Assembly: GCF_002975435.1 (NCBI RefSeq)
Contig: NZ_PCPT01000003.1
Coordinates: 434,001 to 498,000 of the forward strand
DNA from: Arthrobacter sp. MYb227
GTDB taxonomy: Bacteria > Actinomycetota > Actinomycetes > Actinomycetales > Micrococcaceae
DNA length: 64,000 nucleotides
Direction of reading: 5' to 3'
Shown: piece by piece, positions 32,489-40,828 of the stretch
Numbering within the stretch: the stretch's first letter is position 1
How the letters are laid out: each line of letters starts with the position of its first letter
Made by a program: the position numbers and the translations under genes
Notes under the pieces: model-generated
The model's database searches: none
What the model saw: only the letters and a program-made list of their open reading frames with translations
What the model was told of the DNA's origin: nothing

Positions 32489-33682
32489 ATGCCAGCGAAA
32501 CTTTTGGACCTCCATGCAGGTGCACATTCCGGTGATTCCTCACTTACACAGCTAGATCCCGAGGCCTTTGCCCTGGAGCGTGCGGCCGCTCAAGGATTAG
32601 TCCTTGACGCTCAGCAGCAACTCACGCTGAAACTGCTGAGCGAGAATTCTGTTGCGCATCTAGAGTCCGGGCGCCGCTACCCCTCTGGAAAACACGTTTA
32701 TCTTTGGGGCCCTCCGGGACGTGGCAAAACTTGGCTGCTCGGAGCGTTCTTCGATGGGTTACCCACCGGACAGAAGCGTCGCTTCCACTTCCATGAGTTT
32801 TTCAGGGAACTTCACCGCACCGCGCACCAGGCGACAGCTCAGGCACTGTTGCAGGTTCAGGAACCCGGCACCAAGGGTGCCAACCGTGGACGCACTGATC
32901 GGGCCGAGGCCCGAAGCAGTGCCATTGAACGAGCGATCGAATCCATGTTGGGCGATGTCGAGATTCTCTGCTTTGACGAGTTCCATTGCAACGATCCTGG
33001 CGACGCCATGCTCTTATCACGCATGTTTAAATTCATCATGGACCGCAGGATCTTACTGATCACCACCTCAAACTACCCACCGGAAGAACTACTGGCCGAT
33101 GAGTACTATCACCATCTAATCCTGCCGACTATTGAATCAATACGTCAGCACATGAATGTTCATGAACTCGACGCACAGCAGGATTACCGCAGCGCTCAGA
33201 TAGCTGATGCGCAGAGATTTGGTTACAACACCGGCAATATCCTGATCCAGCCAACGCTCCTTGAACTACTGGATGCGGGCCTCGAACGTCCTGCCAACGA
33301 CGAATCTGTTGAACTCAAACCCACGAGCCACGTCATCGCAGCCCATCGAGCAACACCAGACCAGCTCTGGTTCAGCTTCAAAAACCTCTGCGAATCGCTA
33401 ACTTCAACACTTGATTACCTTGAACTCTCCAAAGCTCATAGGCATTGGGTCATCAGCGAAGTTCCAGGCAACGAGACGATGACCCCTTTCGGGCTTCGAC
33501 GCCTCGCCAATGCCATTGATGTACTTTACGATCAAGACATTCGCCTCGATTTGATACTAGAGGCTGATTTCGGTGAAGCCCTGAACCACCTTCCAGAGCT
33601 AGATGCTGCTCGACTCATCAGCCGGCTCAACGCCTTGCAGTCCGCCAATTCTCAAGCTACACCGGAGGAAACCCTCGTATGA
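32489..33682 (+). CDS. zapE: AFG1/ZapE-family ATPase
   Basis: A 397-residue P-loop ATPase of the AFG1/ZapE family, linked in Proteobacteria to cell division. Walker A is GPPGRGKTWLLGAFF near residue 74, Walker B is LCFDEFHCNDPGDAMLLSR, and TTSNYPPEEL is the sensor region. The frame opens at 32429, but MPAKLLDLH from 32489 is where family similarity starts. It overlaps the peptide deformylase gene by four bases, so the two form an operon. Its role in Actinobacteria is not defined. Confidence 0.88.
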   Translation: MPAKLLDLHAGAHSGDSSLTQLDPEAFALERAAAQGLVLDAQQQLTLKLLSENSVAHLESGRRYPSGKHVYLWGPPGRGKTWLLGAFFDGLPTGQKRRFHFHEFFRELHRTAHQATAQALLQVQEPGTKGANRGRTDRAEARSSAIERAIESMLGDVEILCFDEFHCNDPGDAMLLSRMFKFIMDRRILLITTSNYPPEELLADEYYHHLILPTIESIRQHMNVHELDAQQDYRSAQIADAQRFGYNTGNILIQPTLLELLDAGLERPANDESVELKPTSHVIAAHRATPDQLWFSFKNLCESLTSTLDYLELSKAHRHWVISEVPGNETMTPFGLRRLANAIDVLYDQDIRLDLILEADFGEALNHLPELDAARLISRLNALQSANSQATPEETLV

Positions 33683-34356
33683 GCAACGAAGTAGAAATCA
33701 CCGTACAGACGGCCGAAACCAACGCTTACTCCCCCGAATGGATTCGTGACGAAGTCATTCGCATCATCGAAATTTTCGAATCGGGCCAGATGCCCCCGAT
33801 CGTACAGCTTGGGCACCCCGTGCTCCGCGCACAGGCCGCGGATTTCACGGATCAGCTCAATTCTGAGCTTCTTCGCCGGCTCTTGGACACCATGCGAGCC
33901 GTCATGCTCAACGCTCCAGGAGTTGGTCTTGCCGCACCACAACTGGGAATCCCGCTACGTATTGCGGTGCTCCAGGATCTCTACGAAACAACTGAGGAGA
34001 TTGCTGCAGTTCGCGAACGTGAGCCTCTCGAGTATTTCGAAATCATCAATCCGATCTACTCCGCCATTGGCACGCGTACTGCGACGTTTTACGAGGGCTG
34101 CTTATCCTTCAACGGCTACCAAGGGGTTGTAGAACGTCCGGCAGATATTGCGACTTCATACCTCGATGCTGACGGCGCAGCTCACGAAAAAAACTTCTCC
34201 GGCTGGCAGGCACGCATCTTCCAGCACGAGACCGATCATCTGAGCGGAACCGTGTATATCGACAAGGCGATCACCCGTTCACTATGCGCCAATCACGAGT
34301 ATGTACGGTGGACAAACCCCGACATTGCCGAAGCCAAAATAGGGCTGAACTTCTGA
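33679..34356 (+). CDS. def: Peptide deformylase
   Basis: Removes the formyl group from nascent protein N-termini with a metal cofactor. The 225-residue protein contains all three deformylase motifs: GVGLAAPQLG, EGCLSF and HETDH (zinc/iron ligands). An N-terminal extension of about 30 residues is acidic. It starts inside the zapE stop (ATGA), showing translational coupling. The last residues are less conserved. The assignment is secure; many actinobacteria carry two deformylase genes, so this may not be the only one. Confidence 0.95.
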   Translation: MSNEVEITVQTAETNAYSPEWIRDEVIRIIEIFESGQMPPIVQLGHPVLRAQAADFTDQLNSELLRRLLDTMRAVMLNAPGVGLAAPQLGIPLRIAVLQDLYETTEEIAAVREREPLEYFEIINPIYSAIGTRTATFYEGCLSFNGYQGVVERPADIATSYLDADGAAHEKNFSGWQARIFQHETDHLSGTVYIDKAITRSLCANHEYVRWTNPDIAEAKIGLNF

Positions 34357-34364
34357 TACCCAGC

Positions 34365-34405
34365 GGTCAAGCTCGCTTTTCGGTGAACCAAGGGCGAGCT
34401 TGGCC
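34365..34405. terminator. Hairpin between def and the S9 peptidase
   Basis: CAAGCTCGC (34368-34376) pairs with GCGAGCTTG (34394-34402); the stem extends by one GU and two GC pairs. It sits between convergent genes and probably ends both. Confidence 0.55.
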
Positions 34406-34424
34406 AGTTAGCAGGGAGGCATCA

Positions 34425-36446
34425 CTAGCTATTGCGCACAGGCAAGTACTTGTTGAACCACTCAAGAATGATTTCAAAGCGCTGTCGGCGGTGCCAAGGC
34501 GAACCTCCACGACTCAACCCGTGACTTTCGCCCGGGAACAACACCAACTCGGTCGGCACACCGCGCTGCTTGAGGCCCACATAGTAGCGTTGCGCCTGCT
34601 CTAACGGACAGCGGTAGTCCCCTTCCGAATGCATGACAAGTGTTGGGGTACTAACCTGATCGATCGCGGCCATCGGCGATTGAGCAGCGACCTGCGCCGG
34701 ATCCGACCCGGTATAGGCATGGGCGAAGAACCAGCCAATATCGCTGGTTCCTACAAACGAGGCCGGGTCCAGGAATCCACGTTCAACCAGGGCTGCCGCA
34801 AAACGATGCTCGTGCGCGATCGTCCAGGCGGTGAGGTATCCGCCGTAGGAGCCACCAAGCACGCCGGTGCGTTCAGCATCTAGCGCCGGCTCACCCGCCA
34901 GGGCCCCATCGAGGAACGCCATTACATCTTGGAAATCGACGGTTCCCATGGCGTGACGAATCGCCAGCCCATGCTCGCGCCCATAACTGGCGCTGCCGCG
35001 CGGGTTGCATTGCAGCACCGCATATCCTGCGCCGGTATAAGTCTGGACCTCATCAAAGAATTCGGGGCCATATTGGCTAAATGGTCCACCGTGGATATTC
35101 AGCAACACAGGGTGCGGTCCCTTGCCAGCTGGCAAATGAATCCACCCATGAACCGGGTATCCATCCGGAGCATTGAAGGTGACCTCGCGCCCGGTGCTGT
35201 GGCGAGCGTGAGCACGTAGGGAATGCGCAAAATCGGTCAACGACCGCAATTTCCCATCTTCTACAACCGCGCACTCCCCCGGAGATTCTTCCCCAATAAA
35301 GGAAACTATGACACGGGAACCATCCGTAGCCGCTCCGTGAATTACTTGCGGGCCAGCGGCCAGCACCGAAGTCCTTCCGCCCGTCGTAATCAGATGCAGT
35401 TCCCCGGTACCCCGAACGCGTGCCATGGCCAGCACCCCTTGGTGACCCGAAGCAACGAGCTGCCCACATTCGGTGTAATCAAGATTCTCTTCATCGGTAA
35501 GAACAGTCGCTTCCAAGATGCCCATAGATTCTGCATCAATACTGCAAACTGCTGTGAGGCGCGCTATGAAGTCAACGCCGGTATCCCCGATCTGCTGCCC
35601 TAAGACGAAAAGAGTACTTCCATCATTGCCGAAACAAGCACTGCGGTAAGCCCAAGGTGATTCCGCACCGCCAAGGACTAATTCCGGCACCGACGGATTT
35701 TCTGCAAGGCTCGGAACCCGGTAGATCTGTGATCGTAGGTCGGTGTCGTGTCCGGGGTGCAGTGCGGCCGAAAAGTACAGGTACTTTCCGTCGGGTGAGA
35801 AACATGGATCGGCAATGTCCTCGATCGTTTCAACGCGAAGCCGCGCTTCGGGAAGTCCCGTGGGAGGTTTTTCTACCTCGTCTGCCGCACGTCCCGCGGG
35901 CTTGACGAACGGTTCTTCATCAAGCCCGGGCACTGCAAGCGTGAAGAGTTGCTGTGTTTTTGCGTCAGTGAAACCAATACCGTCACCACGATAATTAAAC
36001 GTGGTGATCCTGCGTGGGTCTTCGGCAGTTGCCCCGACGCCTTCAACGGAGGCATAGCGACCCTTCGCAGCGGTACGCGAGGTGAAGGCAAGGGTGTGGC
36101 CATCGGGTGACCAAGCGAAGCCTGAGACCCCTAGGAGTCTGTCGGTCAAGACGCGTGGTTCTCCCCCGGCCGCCTCCACGATCGCTAGCTGATTCTTGCC
36201 CTTGGTATCGGCACGCAAGAACCCGATCCATGCTCCGTCGGGCGAATACTGTGGTGCACTATCTGCCACGCCTCGAGTCAGTCGACGTGGTGCAGTCGAC
36301 CCGTTGGGGTTAAGTTCCCATAGCTGGCCAACGTAGCTGTCATTGGCAAAACTTGGACGCGATGTGGCCACTACCACCCGGGCGGAATCTGGGCTCAGAC
36401 TTGGCGCCGATACAGTAGTAAGTAGCTCTAGTTGCTCTGGTTTCAC
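34425..36446 (-). CDS. S9-family (prolyl oligopeptidase-like) serine peptidase
   Basis: A 673-residue cytosolic peptidase. The N-terminal part is a beta-propeller with WD40-like repeats (SPDGAWIGFLR, SPDGHTLAFTS, SPDGKYLYFS). The C-terminal alpha/beta-hydrolase domain has the nucleophile GGSYGGYLTAW, the Asp in SEGDYRCP and the His in PGESHGLSR. It is probably an acylaminoacyl or dipeptidyl peptidase that degrades short peptides. No signal peptide is seen. It is divergent from the RlmA-like gene with a 40-base spacer. Confidence 0.9.
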   Translation of the reverse strand: MKPEQLELLTTVSAPSLSPDSARVVVATSRPSFANDSYVGQLWELNPNGSTAPRRLTRGVADSAPQYSPDGAWIGFLRADTKGKNQLAIVEAAGGEPRVLTDRLLGVSGFAWSPDGHTLAFTSRTAAKGRYASVEGVGATAEDPRRITTFNYRGDGIGFTDAKTQQLFTLAVPGLDEEPFVKPAGRAADEVEKPPTGLPEARLRVETIEDIADPCFSPDGKYLYFSAALHPGHDTDLRSQIYRVPSLAENPSVPELVLGGAESPWAYRSACFGNDGSTLFVLGQQIGDTGVDFIARLTAVCSIDAESMGILEATVLTDEENLDYTECGQLVASGHQGVLAMARVRGTGELHLITTGGRTSVLAAGPQVIHGAATDGSRVIVSFIGEESPGECAVVEDGKLRSLTDFAHSLRAHARHSTGREVTFNAPDGYPVHGWIHLPAGKGPHPVLLNIHGGPFSQYGPEFFDEVQTYTGAGYAVLQCNPRGSASYGREHGLAIRHAMGTVDFQDVMAFLDGALAGEPALDAERTGVLGGSYGGYLTAWTIAHEHRFAAALVERGFLDPASFVGTSDIGWFFAHAYTGSDPAQVAAQSPMAAIDQVSTPTLVMHSEGDYRCPLEQAQRYYVGLKQRGVPTELVLFPGESHGLSRGGSPWHRRQRFEIILEWFNKYLPVRNS

Positions 36447-36486
36447 GGCGCTAGCTTATCGAAGACCAAATAGCCGAAGGAAGCAC

Positions 36487-37350
36487 GTGTCGCAGCCAGT
36501 TCACCTAGATGAAGGTATTAGTTGTCCGATCTGCCGCCAAGGCTTGCGTCTGCAGCAAGGCCTGGCTCGGCCGGCCCGACTTTCCTGTCCTGATCTGCAT
36601 GCTTTTGATGCTGCAAAGCAGGGGTACTTTAATCTACTCACCGGCAAAGGAACCTCTTTTCGTGAGGATGGTTCGGCAATGGTTGCCGCGCGCGCCGCAT
36701 TCCTTGATGCCGGGCACTACGCTCCATTCGCCCAATCCATTTCCACCGCACTAGCCGCATCGTTATCGGGCGTTGCCTCGCCAAGAATCCTCGATGCGGG
36801 CGCGGGAACAGGCTATTACTTGGGTCAGCTCCTAGCGGCGCTGCCGGCTTCAGCTACCGCAGTTGCGTTGGATATTTCCAAGTTCGCCATGCGTCGAGCG
36901 GCAAAAATACCCTCGACGTTGGCTTTGGTGTGGGATCTATGGCGGGATCTTCCACTTGAAGACGCCGCATTTGATGGGCTGATCAACGTCTTTTCGCCGC
37001 ATAATGGAGCAGAGTTTGCTCGTGTACTGCGCCCGGGGGGCAGCGCCTTGGTCATCACCCCACTGCCCGAGCATTTGATGGACGGCGCAGAACTATTGGG
37101 GCTCTTAGCCATTGCCGAAGATAAGGCCGCCGGGGTCATTGAATCCATGGGAGAGAACTTCGCCCTGAAGCACACATCCGAAATACGTGTACCACTGATC
37201 CTTTCGCCCAAAGAAGCCTTCGAGCTGGCCATGATGGGACCGGCGGGGCATCACGCCGATCCGCAGAGATTGCGTGAGCGCGTTGAGAATCATGGGGAGC
37301 AGATCAAGCTCACCGCTGCCTTCCGAATTCAGGAATTCACACGTAATTAA
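36487..37350 (+). CDS. RlmA-like 23S rRNA (guanine-N1) methyltransferase
   Basis: A 287-residue AdoMet methyltransferase. The N-terminus has a small zinc finger (CPICRQGL ... SCPDLHAFD) followed by AAKQGYFNLL, which is the RlmA/TlrB hallmark; the AdoMet-binding site is ILDAGAGTGYYLGQ, and VFSPHNGAEFARVL is near the catalytic region. Members methylate G745 or G748 of 23S rRNA, the latter giving tylosin resistance. The GTG at 36487 follows AAGGAAG, whereas the frame opens far upstream inside the peptidase gene. Target base uncertain. Confidence 0.86.
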   Translation: MSQPVHLDEGISCPICRQGLRLQQGLARPARLSCPDLHAFDAAKQGYFNLLTGKGTSFREDGSAMVAARAAFLDAGHYAPFAQSISTALAASLSGVASPRILDAGAGTGYYLGQLLAALPASATAVALDISKFAMRRAAKIPSTLALVWDLWRDLPLEDAAFDGLINVFSPHNGAEFARVLRPGGSALVITPLPEHLMDGAELLGLLAIAEDKAAGVIESMGENFALKHTSEIRVPLILSPKEAFELAMMGPAGHHADPQRLRERVENHGEQIKLTAAFRIQEFTRN

Positions 37351-37506
37351 GCCCATTTCAGCGCAGTTGGAACCCCGCTCATCTTCATGATGATGCCGGT
37401 GGCCGCAAACATACTCCCTTGTGCTGATTCGATTCGGGTAGCCAATCGGGCAAAATGGAATCAACAGTTGGTATGGATCCAACGCTTCATGGCTTGAGGG
37501 GTAAAA

Positions 37507-37974
37507 ATGATTGAGTGGGCGGTATCAAATGCCTGGGTGGTCTGGTTAGCGCTATTCCTGTTGCTGGCCATCATCGAGATGATTTCTCTTGATTTGTACT
37601 TCATCATGCTTGGCGTTGGGGCGCTCGGCGGAGTAACTGTAGCGTTGGCCGGTGGCCCATGGTGGTTGCAGGTTGTTGTCTTTTGTGTGACAGCGCTGGC
37701 GATGATTTTCTTGGTCCGACCGATCGCACTTCAACATCTGCGTAAAGATCCAGAAGCATTGCGCACCAACGTGGATCGGCTGATTGGCGAAGACGCTTTG
37801 GTACTCGAACCAACAACCCGCATGAATGGCCGGGCCAAGATTGGCGGAGAAACGTGGTCGGTGCGTACCGATGACGAGACGCCTCTTCAGCCTGGTACGT
37901 ACGGTTCGGTAGTTCGTATCGAAGGGGCTACCGCTTACATCACCCTTCGAACTCGCATGAGCAGCCTGGACTAG
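37507..37974 (+). CDS. NfeD-family membrane protein
   Basis: A 155-residue protein with hydrophobic segments at about 8-24, 28-47 and 50-71, then a soluble OB-fold domain (GEDALVLEPTTRMNGRAKIGGETWSVRTDD). This is the NfeD layout, and NfeD proteins act with SPFH/stomatin proteins; here the SPFH gene follows by 71 bases on the same strand. The pair probably forms a membrane microdomain complex with a role in membrane or protein quality control. The start follows AGGGG six bases before the ATG. Confidence 0.88.
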   Translation: MIEWAVSNAWVVWLALFLLLAIIEMISLDLYFIMLGVGALGGVTVALAGGPWWLQVVVFCVTALAMIFLVRPIALQHLRKDPEALRTNVDRLIGEDALVLEPTTRMNGRAKIGGETWSVRTDDETPLQPGTYGSVVRIEGATAYITLRTRMSSLD

Positions 37975-38045
37975 TTCCAGAGGTTCCTGTCCCCCAAGGT
38001 TTATTTGCGTTCCATCAGGAGCGCACCCATTGAAAGAGAGAAGAG

Positions 38046-38978
38046 ATGCAAACGTCAGGTCTTGGCTTAACCGTCGTCCTTATTGTGCTCGCAGTCTTCG
38101 TGATCATCGTGCTTTTGCGTGCAGTGCGGATTATCCCGCAGGCACGTGCCGGGATCGTTGAACGTCTGGGTAAGTACCACCGCACGCTACTTCCGGGATT
38201 GACCCTGCTGATCCCCTTTGTGGATCGCTTGCTTCCAATTCTCGATCTTCGTGAACAGGTGGTCAGCTTCCCCCCGCAGCCAGTGATCACCGAAGACAAC
38301 CTGGTGGTATCCATCGATACAGTGGTTTACTTCCAGATCACGGAACCGCGTGCTGCAACCTACGAGATTGCTAACTACATTCAGGCGGTTGAGCAGTTGA
38401 CCACCACGACACTACGTAACGTGGTCGGCGGACTGAACCTTGAAGAGGCGCTGACAAGCCGCGACCAGATCAACGGCCAGCTCCGTGGCGTCCTCGATGA
38501 GGCCACCGGCAAGTGGGGCATCCGGGTCTCCCGAGTCGAGCTCAAGGCCATCGACCCACCGCTGTCGATCCAGGATTCCATGGAAAAGCAGATGCGTGCA
38601 GAGCGTGACCGTCGTGCCGCAATTCTTACGGCTGAAGGTACCAAGCAGTCGGCAATTCTTACCGCTGAAGGTCAGCGTCAGGCAGCAATTCTTGAAGCCG
38701 AAGGTGACGCCAAAGCATCGATCCTGCGTGCCGATGGTGAAGCTCAGGCCATTCAGAAGGTCTTTGACGCAATTCACGCCGGAAAACCGGATCAGAAACT
38801 ACTGGCCTACCAGTACCTGCAAACGTTGCCGAAGATTGCCGAAGGCTCTTCCAATAAACTTTGGATCATCCCGAGTGAAGTTGGCGAGGCGTTGAAGGGA
38901 ATCGGTGGCGCGTTAGGTAATTTCGCGAATCCGGAAGACGACGAAAAGCCGTCTTCGGGGTCTAGTACTCTGATGTAA
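38046..38978 (+). CDS. SPFH/Band 7 stomatin-like membrane protein
   Basis: A 310-residue protein anchored by one N-terminal helix (about 8-27). It is followed by the Band 7/SPFH domain (PQARAGIVERLGKYHRTLLPGL, VSFPPQPVITEDNLVVSIDTVVYF) and a coiled coil with repeated segments ILTAEGTKQSAILTAEGQRQ. It resembles QmcA and the C-terminal ends of stomatins. It oligomerises in the membrane and works with the NfeD protein encoded just before. A terminator follows at 39002. Confidence 0.9.
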   Translation: MQTSGLGLTVVLIVLAVFVIIVLLRAVRIIPQARAGIVERLGKYHRTLLPGLTLLIPFVDRLLPILDLREQVVSFPPQPVITEDNLVVSIDTVVYFQITEPRAATYEIANYIQAVEQLTTTTLRNVVGGLNLEEALTSRDQINGQLRGVLDEATGKWGIRVSRVELKAIDPPLSIQDSMEKQMRAERDRRAAILTAEGTKQSAILTAEGQRQAAILEAEGDAKASILRADGEAQAIQKVFDAIHAGKPDQKLLAYQYLQTLPKIAEGSSNKLWIIPSEVGEALKGIGGALGNFANPEDDEKPSSGSSTLM

Positions 38979-39001
38979 CGATCCGTTTTGATGCCATTAT
39001 T

Positions 39002-39041
39002 TTCGGGCGGGCTACCTCACATTCGAGGCGGCCCGCCCGAA
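39002..39041 (+). terminator. Terminator after the SPFH gene
   Basis: TTCGGGCGGGC pairs with GCCCGCCCGAA (39031-39041) around an 18-base loop. It is 24 bases after the stop. Confidence 0.7.
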
Positions 39042-39088
39042 GCCTTGTCGGGGCCGTATAATGGTTGTTTGGAGACTTGCGTCCCGCG

Positions 39089-39114
39089 GGAATTATTTGG
39101 CGAACCGGGGCGTT
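39089..39114 (+). promoter_or_regulatory. SigR-type promoter of rbpA
   Basis: GGAAT (39089-39093) and GTT (39112-39114) are 18 bases apart, which is exactly the GGAAT-N18-GTT pattern of SigR/SigH promoters of Actinobacteria. rbpA is a known SigR target in Streptomyces. A separate TATAAT at 39057-39062 may be the housekeeping -10. The leader would be about 35-45 bases. Confidence 0.6.
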
Positions 39115-39159
39115 GAAATCTGTAGCCGAACCCGTTTGTAATCGCAGTAGGGAGACAAC

Positions 39160-39519
39160 ATGAGCGATCGCAGCCTGCGAGGAATGCGCCTTGGCGCGCA
39201 GAGCATGGAAACTGAGGCTGGCGTCGAGCCAGCAGCGCGTCAGCGCGTTGAATACCGTTGCGAAGACGGCGAGCAGGTGTTCGTAATTTTTGCCGCTGAG
39301 GCAGAAATTCCCCACACCTGGACTTCGAAAACCGGCAAGGAAGCAACACTGGTCAATGGTGTTCCGCCGGAAGATGAAACTCCGGAAAAGCCGATTCGTA
39401 CCCACTGGGACATGCTTCTTGAACGTCGCACGCCCGAAGAACTTGAGGTTATCCTGAAGGATCGTTTGGATAAGCTGCGGGCAACCCGCGGCGCGGCTCA
39501 GGCCGCAGCCAAGGCCTAA
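39160..39519 (+). CDS. rbpA: RNA polymerase-binding protein RbpA
   Basis: Binds RNA polymerase and the principal sigma factor to stabilise the open complex; part of the actinobacterial stress response. The 119-residue protein has the expected N-terminal tail with LRGMRLGAQSMET, the central zinc-binding-like barrel (YRCEDGEQVFVIFAAEAEIPHTWTS), the basic linker, and the C-terminal sigma-interaction domain with THWDMLLERRTPEELEVIL. The ATG follows AGGGAG. A SigR-type promoter is upstream and a very long hairpin ends the gene. Confidence 0.95.
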   Translation: MSDRSLRGMRLGAQSMETEAGVEPAARQRVEYRCEDGEQVFVIFAAEAEIPHTWTSKTGKEATLVNGVPPEDETPEKPIRTHWDMLLERRTPEELEVILKDRLDKLRATRGAAQAAAKA

Positions 39520-39530
39520 CACGCACAGCA

Positions 39531-39587
39531 TTAAACGAGTGAGGGGCTCGACACGAATTATTCGTGTCGAGCCCCTCACTCGTTTAA
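39531..39587. terminator. 27-bp perfect hairpin between rbpA and the mannose synthase
   Basis: The arms 39531-39557 and 39561-39587 are exact complements with a 3-base loop. It lies between convergent genes, 11 bases after rbpA and 17 bases from the end of the other, so it should stop both transcripts. Confidence 0.85.
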
Positions 39588-39604
39588 TATTGCTAGTTTA
39601 AGAA

Positions 39605-40336
39605 TTACTTCTTAGAGCCAGTGAGCTTTTTCCAACGTGCGCCAAGACCCCATTTGGTCACGTTAAGCATTGCCTCGATGACGATATTGCCGCTCATCTT
39701 AGAAACGCCAAGTTCACGCTCCACGAACGTTACCGGCACTTCGACAATTTTCTTACCCATCTGAGCCACGCGGAATGTCATATCAACTTGGAAGCCGTAG
39801 CCCACCGATTCCACAGCGTTGAAGTCCAGCTCTTCAAGAGTTTCACGGCGGAAGGCACGGAATCCGGCCGTGATATCACGTAGATTTACGCCAAGCATCA
39901 CGCGCGAGTAGAAGCTACCTGCACGCGAGATTGCCTTGCGGTGCAATGGCCAGTTCACCACGGAACCGCCCTTGACCCAGCGCGAACCGATGACAAGGTC
40001 CGCACCCTTCGGGATTTCGGCAAGCAACAGTGGGAGCTGCTCTGGCTTGTGAGAGCCATCGGCATCCATCTCAACCAGCACGTCATAACCCTCGTCAAGC
40101 GCCCAGCGGAAGCCTGCCAGGTAAGCAGCTCCGAGGCCTTCCTTACCGGTGCGGTGCATGACGTGGATTGCGTTATCCTCTGCTGCCATTTTGTCGGCAA
40201 GAGCGCCTGTGCCATCGGGGCTGTTGTCATCGACAATCAGAACGTCCGAATCGGGAACGGCGGCACGTAGGCGACCCACGGTGATCGGCAACGATTCAAG
40301 CTCGTTGTAGGTCGGAATGATCGTGACTACGCGCAC
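39605..40336 (-). CDS. ppm1: Polyprenol monophosphomannose synthase
   Basis: Transfers mannose from GDP-mannose to polyprenyl phosphate at the inner membrane face, making the donor for extracytoplasmic mannosylation. The 243-residue GT2 enzyme contains VVTIIPTYNELESLP, VLIVDDNSPDGTG, VLVEMDADGSHKPEQLP and a C-terminal amphipathic part without membrane helices. The GTG at 40336 is chosen because it follows AAAGGGA and begins exactly where the family does; the frame opens at 40423. No lipoprotein acyltransferase (lnt) is fused. It probably serves the mannosyltransferases of the cell envelope. Confidence 0.9.
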   Translation of the reverse strand: MRVVTIIPTYNELESLPITVGRLRAAVPDSDVLIVDDNSPDGTGALADKMAAEDNAIHVMHRTGKEGLGAAYLAGFRWALDEGYDVLVEMDADGSHKPEQLPLLLAEIPKGADLVIGSRWVKGGSVVNWPLHRKAISRAGSFYSRVMLGVNLRDITAGFRAFRRETLEELDFNAVESVGYGFQVDMTFRVAQMGKKIVEVPVTFVERELGVSKMSGNIVIEAMLNVTKWGLGARWKKLTGSKK

Positions 40337-40828
40337 GCGAAAGTCCCTTTCTGCTGGGGGAAATCGATCCGCGTGGCTGCGAGTTGGTTTCAATAAACTC
40401 GGCAACAAATCCCGAGGCGTCAACGTCAGCTCTCGGGACCCGGATCAAAATGAGGTCAAGGAATAATTATACGCGTGCGACTAGCCTCAGCCGGGCACAA
40501 CGCGTGTGATGATCAAGACCACTTGGGCCATTCTGACCGTGGACACAACTCGACCCCCATAAGCTTCGGTCCATTCCCCTACACTTTGTATAGGGGTGTT
40601 ATCTAGTGCTCATGGGGGTCGAATCGTCAGTGCATACCGGTAAACCGGCAAGCCAGATCAAAGGACCGGACATTGTCTATAGCCTACCGTCAGAGATCGT
40701 GCTGTCAACAGTAAACTGACCACTAATTTTGCAAACATCATCAGGTCAGATAGCTATTTCATGCCAAAAACCTGGCACTTAACAGGGACTTTCTGTCTCT
40801 GCTCAGAAGTGCTTCATTTACTAAATTT
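40337..40828. other. Intergenic region with nested inverted repeats
   Basis: About 490 bases without a gene. It holds TCGACCCCCAT (40550-40560) and its complement (40612-40622), with a smaller hairpin CCCCTA...TAGGGG inside. Neither flanking gene ends next to it. The remainder shows no recognised element. Confidence 0.5.

Noticed and set aside
36343-36486. Upstream extension of the RlmA-like gene
   Set aside because: It overlaps the peptidase gene on the other strand and has no similarity; GTG at 36487 has AAGGAAG before it.
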